The position numbers and the translations under genes were made by a program. DNA of 64,000 nt from an uncultured Faecalicatena sp. (GTDB lineage Bacteria > Bacillota > Clostridia > Lachnospirales > Lachnospiraceae). The stretch is from NCBI GenBank assembly GCA_902489075.1, contig CABTYO010000008.1, forward strand, positions 1 to 64,000. Reading direction: 5' to 3'. Under the pieces are notes generated by a model. It saw only the letters and a program-made list of their open reading frames with translations, did no database searches and was not told the DNA's origin. Positions 44,669 to 52,189 of this stretch are shown piece by piece (the first letter of the stretch is position 1; every line of letters starts with the position of its first letter).

Positions 44669-47248
44669 ATGAATTACGGAAAAGAAAATCTTTCGAAGAG
44701 AAAGAAGGACATCTCTTCAAAAAAGAATATGAAAAAGAAGCGGGTTGGGGTCCGTGTTTTCAAGGCACTTATCGTCTGCCTGCTGCTGATCATAGTAATC
44801 GGAGCCGGCGGTGGTGCCCTGTTTATCAAGAAGGTCATCGACAAGGCACCGGAGGTCACCCCCAATAAGGTAAAGCCGTCGGAAGCTACCACTTTCGTGG
44901 TCGATGAGAACGGCAAGCAGCTCGATACCTTTTTTCAGAAGGGATCGAACCGTGTGTACAAGACCTACGATGAGATACCGATCAACCTGACGCACGCCTT
45001 TGTTGCGATTGAGGATGAGCGTTTCTATGAGCACAACGGAATCGACCTGCAGGGTATCTTAAGGGCCGGTGTTGTGGGACTTGCTTCCGGACACTTTTCA
45101 GAGGGTGCGAGTACCCTGACTCAGCAGCTGATCAAGAACAATATTTTCCCTGGCTTCGTAGATGAGAAGAATTTCTATGATAAGCTGCAGCGTAAGCTCC
45201 AGGAGCAGTATCTTGCCGTGGAGATCGAGAAGCAGATGTCAAAGGAAGAGATCGTCGAAGCCTATATGAACACGATCAACTTAGGACAGGGCTGCCTGGG
45301 GGTCCAGACTGCCGCAAAGAGATATTTTGGAAAAGATGTCAGTGAACTTACCCTCAGCGAATGTGCCGTAATCGCAGGGATCACGCAGAGTCCTTCCGAC
45401 TATGATCCGGTGGAGCATCCTGATGCCAACATGAAGAGACGCAATAAGGTATTAAAGAACATGCTGGACCAGGGATATATCACAAAGCAGGATTATGAGG
45501 ACGCGAAGGCTGATGATGTATATGCCAGGATCAAGACTACCGTTGATTCTGCTGAAGAGGACAAGCCGAACACTTACTTTATTGACGCACTGCTTGACCA
45601 GGTCATCAAGGATCTGATCAACCGCAAGAGTTATACAGAGACACAGGCCTATAACCAGGTCTACAGCGGCGGGCTTACCATTGTTGCCACGCAGGATCAG
45701 GCCATCCAGCAGATCTGTGACGAAGAAGCTGCCAATCCGGCCAACTATCCTGATGTCACTCAGTATGGTGTCGAATATGCCCTGACAGTTACACATGAAG
45801 ACGGCACTTCTGAGAATTACAGTAAGGAGATGCTCGAAAGTTATATCAAGGGTGCCTGGGGCAAAGAGTTCATGGTCTTCTCTTCCCCTGAGGAGGTACA
45901 GCAGGCAATTAATGAATATAAGAGCACACTGAATATCACAGACAAAGATACTGTTTTCGAGAATGTTGATATTACACCACAGCCGCAGATTTCTATTGTA
46001 GTCATGGATCAGTATACAGGAAAAGTAAAAGCCATCGTGGGAGGACGCGGGGAAAAGAAGACAAGCCGTTCCCTGAACCGTGCAACAGCCTCCACAAGAC
46101 AGCCTGGTTCCTGTTTTAAGATTCTCTCTACCTATGCACCTGCACTGGATTCTGCCGGATATACGCTGGCATCAACGATTGATGACTCCGAATTCCACTA
46201 CGACAACGGACAGCTGGTCAACAACTGGGATCATAAGTATATCGGACAGACACGTGTACGCTATGCGATCGAGCATTCCATGAACGTCTGTGCAGTTAAG
46301 ACACTGACTGACATCGGACTGCAGACCGGATTTGATGAACTTAAGAACTTTGGAATCTCTACACTGGTCAATAATGACAATCCTGAGTACCCTGGCTACT
46401 CTGATGTAGCACAGGCAACCGCACTCGGCGGTATCACACTCGGTGTCTACAACATCGAGATGACCGCTGCCTATGCAGCAATTGCCAATAACGGAGTCTA
46501 TACAGAGCCGATCCTTTATACCAAGGTTCTCGATCCTGAGGGCAATGTCCTTTTAGACAATACAGAACCTGCTACTCATCAGGTCATCAAGGATTCTACT
46601 GCCGCTCTGCTTACAAGTGCAATGCAGGATGTTATTAACAAAGGAACCGGTACAGCGGCAAGACTGAACAATATGCCGGCCGCAGGTAAGACAGGTACAA
46701 CAGAGTCCAGTACAGACCTCTGGCTCTCCGCATATACTCCATACTATACCTGTTCCGTATGGACCGGATATGACTCCAATCAGCCGATGGAGGCACAGTA
46801 TGGTTACCAGTTTTACAATCAGAGCTGGCATGAGGTCATGTGGAAGAACATCATGGACCGGATTCACGCGGCCCTTCCTTACAAGGACTTCACAATGCCA
46901 TCTTCTGTAGAGCAGAAGACGGTCTGTACACAGACAGGGCTTCTGGCAACCTCTTCCTGCCCTCCTCTGACAGAATATTTTGCCAAGGGGACTGCACCGA
47001 CACAAAGCTGTCCGGGACATGTGATTGAAAAGCCTGTGGAAGATAAAGACAAGGACAAGGATAAAGACAAAGATAAGGATAAGCCGGATACAGAGAATCC
47101 GGACGATGCCGAGAATCCGGATGATCCTTCCGGCGGAGGAGAAACACCTACTCCTGATCCGGGCGGTGGAGAAGAGGCGCCTCCGGTTGACGGCGGCGGT
47201 GAACTGACACCTCCGGTTGACGGCGGCGAACAGGCTCCGGCTGAATAA
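44669..47248 (+). CDS. Class A penicillin-binding protein 1A
   Basis: An 859-residue bifunctional peptidoglycan polymerase. A basic N-terminus is followed by one membrane helix (about residues 32-54). The GT51 transglycosylase has EDERFYEHNGID and STLTQQLIKN. The transpeptidase has the nucleophile in RQPGSCFK, SMN in EHSMNVCAVK and the KTG triad GKTGTTESS. The tail is unusual: (DK)n from about residue 793, then ENPDD repeats and GGGE/PPVDGG repeats, a low-complexity extracellular extension. GGAGG precedes the ATG. Confidence 0.96.
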   Translation: MNYGKENLSKRKKDISSKKNMKKKRVGVRVFKALIVCLLLIIVIGAGGGALFIKKVIDKAPEVTPNKVKPSEATTFVVDENGKQLDTFFQKGSNRVYKTYDEIPINLTHAFVAIEDERFYEHNGIDLQGILRAGVVGLASGHFSEGASTLTQQLIKNNIFPGFVDEKNFYDKLQRKLQEQYLAVEIEKQMSKEEIVEAYMNTINLGQGCLGVQTAAKRYFGKDVSELTLSECAVIAGITQSPSDYDPVEHPDANMKRRNKVLKNMLDQGYITKQDYEDAKADDVYARIKTTVDSAEEDKPNTYFIDALLDQVIKDLINRKSYTETQAYNQVYSGGLTIVATQDQAIQQICDEEAANPANYPDVTQYGVEYALTVTHEDGTSENYSKEMLESYIKGAWGKEFMVFSSPEEVQQAINEYKSTLNITDKDTVFENVDITPQPQISIVVMDQYTGKVKAIVGGRGEKKTSRSLNRATASTRQPGSCFKILSTYAPALDSAGYTLASTIDDSEFHYDNGQLVNNWDHKYIGQTRVRYAIEHSMNVCAVKTLTDIGLQTGFDELKNFGISTLVNNDNPEYPGYSDVAQATALGGITLGVYNIEMTAAYAAIANNGVYTEPILYTKVLDPEGNVLLDNTEPATHQVIKDSTAALLTSAMQDVINKGTGTAARLNNMPAAGKTGTTESSTDLWLSAYTPYYTCSVWTGYDSNQPMEAQYGYQFYNQSWHEVMWKNIMDRIHAALPYKDFTMPSSVEQKTVCTQTGLLATSSCPPLTEYFAKGTAPTQSCPGHVIEKPVEDKDKDKDKDKDKDKPDTENPDDAENPDDPSGGGETPTPDPGGGEEAPPVDGGGELTPPVDGGEQAPAE

Positions 47249-47281
47249 GGATAAGAACACATTTTCCATGTGAATTACAAT

Positions 47282-47331
47282 AAAAAGCAGAGAAGAAAGA
47301 AATTCTAAATTTCGATCTTCTCTGCTTTTTT
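47282..47331. terminator. Bidirectional terminator PBP1A/glucokinase
   Basis: AAAAAGCAGAGAAGA pairs with TCTTCTCTGCTTTTT around a 19-base loop. U-runs exist on both strands, between convergent genes. Confidence 0.85.
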
Positions 47332-47359
47332 GTCTGTTGAGATTTCGTCTGTCTATGTA

Positions 47360-48295
47360 CTAATTATCCAGTACCAGCTTCGCTGACCCGCAGATTCCTG
47401 CGTCATTGCCCAGAGTTGCCAGAACAAACTTCACATCTTCGTTTGCAAAAAATACGCGTTCTCTGAACGGCTTCTCAATATAGGAAAGCAGCACTTCTCC
47501 TGCCTTAGATACTCCGCCGCCGATCACGAATACGGATGGATCCGTAACTGCCGCCAGATTCGCCAGTGCATATCCCAGGTAACGTCCGAATTCTTCTGCA
47601 ATCTCCATTGCAACAATATCACCGCTCTTCACTGCATCAAACACATCCTTGGCAGTCACTGTCTCTTTCACAAGGACAGTGCTTCTTGTCTCATGTTCCA
47701 GCTTTCTTCTTGCCAGTCGTACAATTCCGGTGGCTGATGCATACTGCTCCAGACAGCCGCATCTTCCGCAGCCGCAGGTCTCTGTCTCTTCATAATTCAC
47801 ACAGATATGGCCGATCTCGCCGCCGGCGCCGTTGGATCCTGTAACCATCCTGCCCCCGACGATTACTCCGCCGCCGACTCCGGTTCCCAATGTCACCATG
47901 ATCATATTCTTCTGACCTGCACCGCCGCCTTTCCACATCTCACCTAAGGCTGCCACGTTCGCGTCATTTCCAATCTCTGCTTTTATTCCGGTCAGTTCTT
48001 CCAGCTCTTTCTTTACATTCTTGTATTTCCAGCCAAGATTCGCGCTGCCATTGACAATCCCGTCTTCTGTCACCGGCGCAGGAACACCTGCTCCGATTCC
48101 CAGTACATCGGCTTTGTCAATCTTCTTTTCCTCAAGCTTTGCCAGGATGGCTGCGGCAATATCGGGAAGGATCGCTTTTCCTTCCTCCTCGGTATGAGTG
48201 ACGATCTCCCACTTGTCAAGAATCTCGCCGCTCTCCTCAAACAGTCCTAACTTTACGGTTGTTCCTCCAATATCTACGCCAAAACAATACTTCAT
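47360..48295 (-). CDS. glcK: ROK family glucokinase
   Basis: A 311-residue kinase that phosphorylates glucose with ATP. The phosphate loop VDIGGTTVKLGLF, the catalytic Asp in IGNDANVAALGE, VTLGTGVGGGVI and the ROK zinc motif GHICVN-x-CGCGRCGCLEQYAS are visible. AGGAG lies upstream of 48295. It follows hprK by 53 bases, tying glucose activation to the catabolite-repression kinase. Confidence 0.95.
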   Translation of the reverse strand: MKYCFGVDIGGTTVKLGLFEESGEILDKWEIVTHTEEEGKAILPDIAAAILAKLEEKKIDKADVLGIGAGVPAPVTEDGIVNGSANLGWKYKNVKKELEELTGIKAEIGNDANVAALGEMWKGGGAGQKNMIMVTLGTGVGGGVIVGGRMVTGSNGAGGEIGHICVNYEETETCGCGRCGCLEQYASATGIVRLARRKLEHETRSTVLVKETVTAKDVFDAVKSGDIVAMEIAEEFGRYLGYALANLAAVTDPSVFVIGGGVSKAGEVLLSYIEKPFRERVFFANEDVKFVLATLGNDAGICGSAKLVLDN

Positions 48296-48348
48296 GATCT
48301 GTCTCCTATCTGTCTTTTCCTGTCTTTCTTTTCTTCCTTCACTCTGCC

Positions 48349-49278
48349 CTATCTGTTCTTTGCCAGATTCTCCTGCACGCGCTTGTACAGCTCCTGAGCG
48401 GCATTATACCCCATCTGCTTCTGTCTGTGGTTGACAGCCGCTGACTCTACAATGATCGCCAGATTACGTCCCGGACGGATCGGGATACTGTGGCATACTA
48501 CACGGTTCCCCAGGAATTCGGTATAATTCTCTTCCAGTCCCAGACGATCGTATTCCTTGTCACGGTTCCAGTCTTCCAGCGTAATGACCAGATCGATATT
48601 CTGGGTCTCTCTGACACTCTGTACACCGAACATGGACTTCACATCCACGATGCCGATTCCGCGCAGTTCAATAAAATGTCTGGTAATATCAGGTGCTGCA
48701 CCTACCAGGGTATCATCACTGACCTTGCGGATCTCTACGACATCATCTGTCACCAGACGGTGTCCTCTCTTGATCAGCTCCAGAGCTGCCTCGCTCTTGC
48801 CGATCCCGCTCTCACCCATAATCAGCACGCCGACACCATATACATCCACAAGCACACCATGGATCGAAATGCAGGGTGCCAGTTTCACATTCAGCCAGCG
48901 GATCAGCTCACCCATAAAGGATGATGTGGACTTCGCTGTCGTAAAAATAGGTACTCCGTGCTCAACAGCCTTCTCCAGCAGCGCCTGATCAGGCTGCATG
49001 TCCCTGCTGAATACGATGCAGGGCACCTTATGGCTTAAAAGCTCCTCATAGATCTCAAGCTTACGCTCCTCTGTCAGAGTCTTCAGATATGCGTCCTCTA
49101 CATGTCCGATCATCTGCACCCTGTCAGAATCGAAATGTGTAAAAAATCCGGTCAGCTGAAGCGCCGGTCTGTTAATATCCGGCACATTCACTTCTCTTCC
49201 GATCAATTCCACATCAGGAGTCAGATTCTTCAAATCCATCTTTTCAACGATCTCACTTAACTTTACTCCTTGTACCAT
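48349..49278 (-). CDS. hprK: HPr kinase/phosphorylase
   Basis: A 309-residue enzyme that phosphorylates and dephosphorylates HPr at Ser46, the sensor of carbon catabolite repression in Firmicutes. The Walker A is MGESGIGKSEAALELI, with HxxxDD-like RGHRLVTDDVVEI next to it, and the signature IELRGIGIVDVKSMFG. The ATG at 49278 has AAAAGGAG six bases upstream; 42 codons of open frame before it are not coding. It lies 190 bases after uvrC, as in other Firmicutes. Confidence 0.97.
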   Translation of the reverse strand: MVQGVKLSEIVEKMDLKNLTPDVELIGREVNVPDINRPALQLTGFFTHFDSDRVQMIGHVEDAYLKTLTEERKLEIYEELLSHKVPCIVFSRDMQPDQALLEKAVEHGVPIFTTAKSTSSFMGELIRWLNVKLAPCISIHGVLVDVYGVGVLIMGESGIGKSEAALELIKRGHRLVTDDVVEIRKVSDDTLVGAAPDITRHFIELRGIGIVDVKSMFGVQSVRETQNIDLVITLEDWNRDKEYDRLGLEENYTEFLGNRVVCHSIPIRPGRNLAIIVESAAVNHRQKQMGYNAAQELYKRVQENLAKNR

Positions 49279-49467
49279 AGTATTCTCCTTTTCCTTTATT
49301 ACCTGCTGCACATAAAACGGCAGAAAACTAACAGATTCCCTTTTATTGTACCATAATTTCCAGGCTCGTGAAATACCCCGCCAGGTAATTAGGTATATTA
49401 ACAAATCCAGTGCACTACTCGGAAATTGAATAACCGGGGATTCCCGCCTGCTATCCTAAAACCCGTT

Positions 49468-51342
49468 TCAGGCTTCGCTGCTTTCCTCTTTCCCGTGGAA
49501 AAACCGGTACACTGCCTCCGCGGCCTTTTCATTCATGGACGGAACTGCTGCAAGCTCTTCCACTGTCGCCGCCCTGATTGCATCCAGGCTCATATAATGG
49601 CGCATCAGCGCCTTTCTTCTGGCCGGGCCGATACCTTCTATGTCATCCAGAATCGAGTGCACCTGCCCCTTGGAACGCAGCTGGCGGTGATACTCAATGG
49701 CGAACCGGTGGGCTTCATCCTGAATCCTTGTGACCAGCCGGAAAGCCTCCGAGGACTTATCGATGGGGATCTCCACATTATGATAATACAATCCTCTCGT
49801 CCTGTGGTAATCATCCTTCACCATACCGCACACCGGAATATTCAGATGCAGTTCATCTAAAACCTCCAGTGCCACATTGACCTGCCCCTTTCCACCATCC
49901 ATCAGGATCAGATCCGGGAACAAGGTGAATCCTCCCAGTTCTTTACTCTCTTCTCTTTCCCTGAGCCCATGGGTAAAACGTCTGGTCAGTACCTCACGCA
50001 TACTTCCGTAATCATCCGCCCCTTCGATCCCCTTGATCTTGAACTTGCGGTAATCATTCCGCTTCGGTCTGCCCCGCTCATATACAACCATGGAACCGAC
50101 GGACTCGAACCCATTTGTATTGGAAATATCGTACGCCTCCATACGGTTGATTCCATCCAGCTCAAGCAGCTTTGCAATCTCCTTGACCGCACCGATTGTC
50201 CTGCCCTCTTCCCGCTTGAGACGCTCCTTATCCTTGCTGAGAACAAGCCCTGCATTATTGGCTGCCAGTTCTACCAGCTTCTCTTTGGTCCCTTTCTTCG
50301 GCACGCGGATCGAAACCCTGCCGCCTCTCTTCGTACTCAGCCACTCCTCCAGAAGCTGCATATCATCCAGCTCCTCCGGAAGCATCAGCTCACTGGGGAT
50401 AAATGGAGTTCCCGCATAATATTGCTTGATAAAACTGTCCAGCACCTCTTTATGCGGCTCATCCTTCGAAATACGCAGATAAAAGTGGTCCCTTCCGATC
50501 AGCCTGCCGCCCCGGATAAAGAACACCTGTACCACTGCATCCTCTTCCTCCGAAGCCACAGCCAGAACATCTCTGTCCTCCCCGCTGCTGTCCGTAATCT
50601 TCTGCTTCTGGGCCACCTTTTTCACACTGTTCAACAGTTCCCTGTACTCGATCGCCTTCTCGAACTCCAGCGCCTCGGACGCCTCATTCATCTTCTCCTG
50701 CAGTTCCTTCAAGATCCCGTCGAAATTCCCGTTCAGGAACCGGATCACCTCCTGGACAGCCTTCCCGTACTCTTCCTGGGAAATATATCCCTGGCACGGA
50801 CCGTCACACTGCTTGATATGGTAGTTCAGGCAGGGTCTCTCCTTCCCCACATCTCTCGGCAGATTCCGGTTACAGCTGCGGATATGATACAGCTTATGCA
50901 GCAGATCAATGGTATCCCTGACCGCCTGTGAACTCGTATACGGTCCAAAATACTTCGCCTTGTCTTTCAGCATCTTTCTGGCAAGCATCACGCGCGGATA
51001 AGGCTCATTCGTCGTCACCTTAATGAACGGATAGGCCTTGTCATCCATCAGCATGGTATTATACTTGGGCCGGTGCTCCTTGATCAGATTGCATTCCAGT
51101 ACAAGCGCTTCCAGCTCCGAATCCGTCACGATATACTCAAACCTCCGTATATGCGTGACCATCTGTTCAATCTTAACCCCCTTATTCCTGCTGCTCTGGA
51201 AATACTGCCGGACCCGGTTCTTAAGGCTGATCGCCTTGCCAACATAGATGATGTTGTCCCGCTCATCATGCATAATATAAACCCCCGGTTTGGCCGGGAG
51301 TTTCTTTAACTCTTCCTGAATATCAAAATTATTATTTTCCAT
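49468..51342 (-). CDS. uvrC: Excinuclease ABC subunit C
   Basis: A 624-residue nuclease that makes both incisions in nucleotide excision repair. The N-terminal GIY-YIG domain (PGVYIMHDERDNIIYVGKA), the cysteine cluster CPCxG-like CDGPCQGYI, a UVR motif (EMNEASEALEFEKAIEYRELL), the RNase-H-like Asp (AYDISNTNG) and a C-terminal HhH (IEGIGPARRKALM) are in order. The start at 51342 is preferred: the ATG at 51351 overlaps a -10 element. Neither has a Shine-Dalgarno, and the promoter places the RNA start at or next to 51342. Confidence 0.96.
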   Translation of the reverse strand: MENNNFDIQEELKKLPAKPGVYIMHDERDNIIYVGKAISLKNRVRQYFQSSRNKGVKIEQMVTHIRRFEYIVTDSELEALVLECNLIKEHRPKYNTMLMDDKAYPFIKVTTNEPYPRVMLARKMLKDKAKYFGPYTSSQAVRDTIDLLHKLYHIRSCNRNLPRDVGKERPCLNYHIKQCDGPCQGYISQEEYGKAVQEVIRFLNGNFDGILKELQEKMNEASEALEFEKAIEYRELLNSVKKVAQKQKITDSSGEDRDVLAVASEEEDAVVQVFFIRGGRLIGRDHFYLRISKDEPHKEVLDSFIKQYYAGTPFIPSELMLPEELDDMQLLEEWLSTKRGGRVSIRVPKKGTKEKLVELAANNAGLVLSKDKERLKREEGRTIGAVKEIAKLLELDGINRMEAYDISNTNGFESVGSMVVYERGRPKRNDYRKFKIKGIEGADDYGSMREVLTRRFTHGLREREESKELGGFTLFPDLILMDGGKGQVNVALEVLDELHLNIPVCGMVKDDYHRTRGLYYHNVEIPIDKSSEAFRLVTRIQDEAHRFAIEYHRQLRSKGQVHSILDDIEGIGPARRKALMRHYMSLDAIRAATVEELAAVPSMNEKAAEAVYRFFHGKEESSEA

Positions 51343-51349
51343 GGTATAC

Positions 51350-51378
51350 ATTATAAAGCTTTACAGGGGTTTTGTGAA
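51350..51378 (-). promoter_or_regulatory. Strong promoter abutting uvrC
   Basis: TTCACA (51373-51378), 17 bases, TATAAT (51350-51355). Transcription should begin six to eight bases later, at the uvrC ATG, predicting a leaderless or nearly leaderless mRNA. Confidence 0.7.
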
Positions 51379-51431
51379 GTAAAATTTGATAGTGACGAGC
51401 TTTAGCCTCGGAACGGACGGGGGTGAGGGAC

Positions 51432-51724
51432 GCTGAGTAAGACGAAAACCGGGAACCTGCCTGCTGTATACGCCGTTTCAAACTCCGCACCGCTTAACGA
51501 AGCTGTACTAATGGTCCGAAAGGCGCCCAGAAGGGCAGACCTGGGATGCGGCGTAAAAATTGATATTTTTTACGCCTTAGCCCGGGGTGAAAATTGATTT
51601 TGGAGAATCAATTTTCATCCCTTCTGGGCGCCTTCCAGACCATAAGTACAGCTAGTCGTCCGCTATAAGGAGCTTTGAAACGGCGTATACAGCAGGCAGG
51701 CTCCCGGTTTCCATCCCACTCAGC
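51432..51724 (+). repeat. Giant palindrome 5
   Basis: Outer arms GCTGAGT ... ACCGGGA-n-CCTGCCTGCTGTATACGCCG pair over ~55 bp. All five substitutions between the arms keep G.U pairing on the minus strand. An inner arm AAGGCGCCCAGAAGGG pairs with CCCTTCTGGGCGCCTT. The apex has hairpin a (51541-51585, loop TTGAT) and hairpin b (51588-51617, loop TTGG). Right flank TGGTTCATCAGG. Confidence 0.88.
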
Positions 51725-51885
51725 TGGTTCATCAGGTCAGTAGAGATGGCGCTCGTTACAGGGGGGCATAGACCGGAGCTACGGATTGAATCGTCTGGTG
51801 GACAAAAACTGGCTTGGGGAATTTCTTTTGATATCTGAAACAGAAAAACGGAAGGATGCTCTTATTCTTCTGACCGGATGCGTCA
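51725..51885. other. Central spacer of composite C
   Basis: 161 bases. It starts TGGTTCATCAGG-n-CAGTAGA and carries TAGACCGG-n-GC-nn-CGGATTGA-n-TCG at 51769-51793, the same motif as at 33419-33443. A 62-codon open frame crosses into palindrome 6 and is not credible. Confidence 0.7.
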
Positions 51886-52180
51886 GCTGTGAGAAATGCG
51901 GACCGTGGTTCCCTCGGGCGCTGTGTATGTCGGTTCAAATACCCATAAAGACCGTGATTAGAAAATGTTACTGAAAAAATGAGGAAAATGAAGGTCGGAA
52001 TCAGGCGTTCAACGCCTGATTCCGTGCCATACCTGCCGGGAAATCATCAGGATTTCCCGGCATATATGGCAGTGCCTTCATTTTCCTCATTTTTTCTGTT
52101 ACTTTTTCTTCGCGGACGGTAAGGGTTTTGAACCGACATACACAGCGCCCGAGGGAACCACGGTCCGCATTTTTCACAGC
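51886..52180 (-). repeat. Giant palindrome 6 (reverse orientation)
   Basis: The outer arms pair over ~58 bp from GCTGTGA(G/A)AAATGCGGACC with one substitution and one indel. Inner arms pair GTTACTGAAAAAATGAGG with its near complement. The apex has hairpins at 51997-52023 (loop TTCAA) and 52026-52070 (GCCGGGAAATC-ATCAG-GATTTCCCGGC). It is the same length (295 bp) as palindrome 2 and aligned to it with compensatory changes. It ends ten bases before the ftsH stop. Confidence 0.88.
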
Positions 52181-52189
52181 GTCCCCTCT

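Larger units (their letters stand above)
51426..52186. repeat. Composite palindromic element C (pair 5 + 6)
   Basis: A 761-bp unit with AGGGAC-GC at the left and GC-GTCCCC at the right, nearly the same length as composite A (757 bp) although the arm sequences are unrelated. It fills the space between the uvrC promoter and the ftsH stop codon, ending four bases before the latter. Confidence 0.8.
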
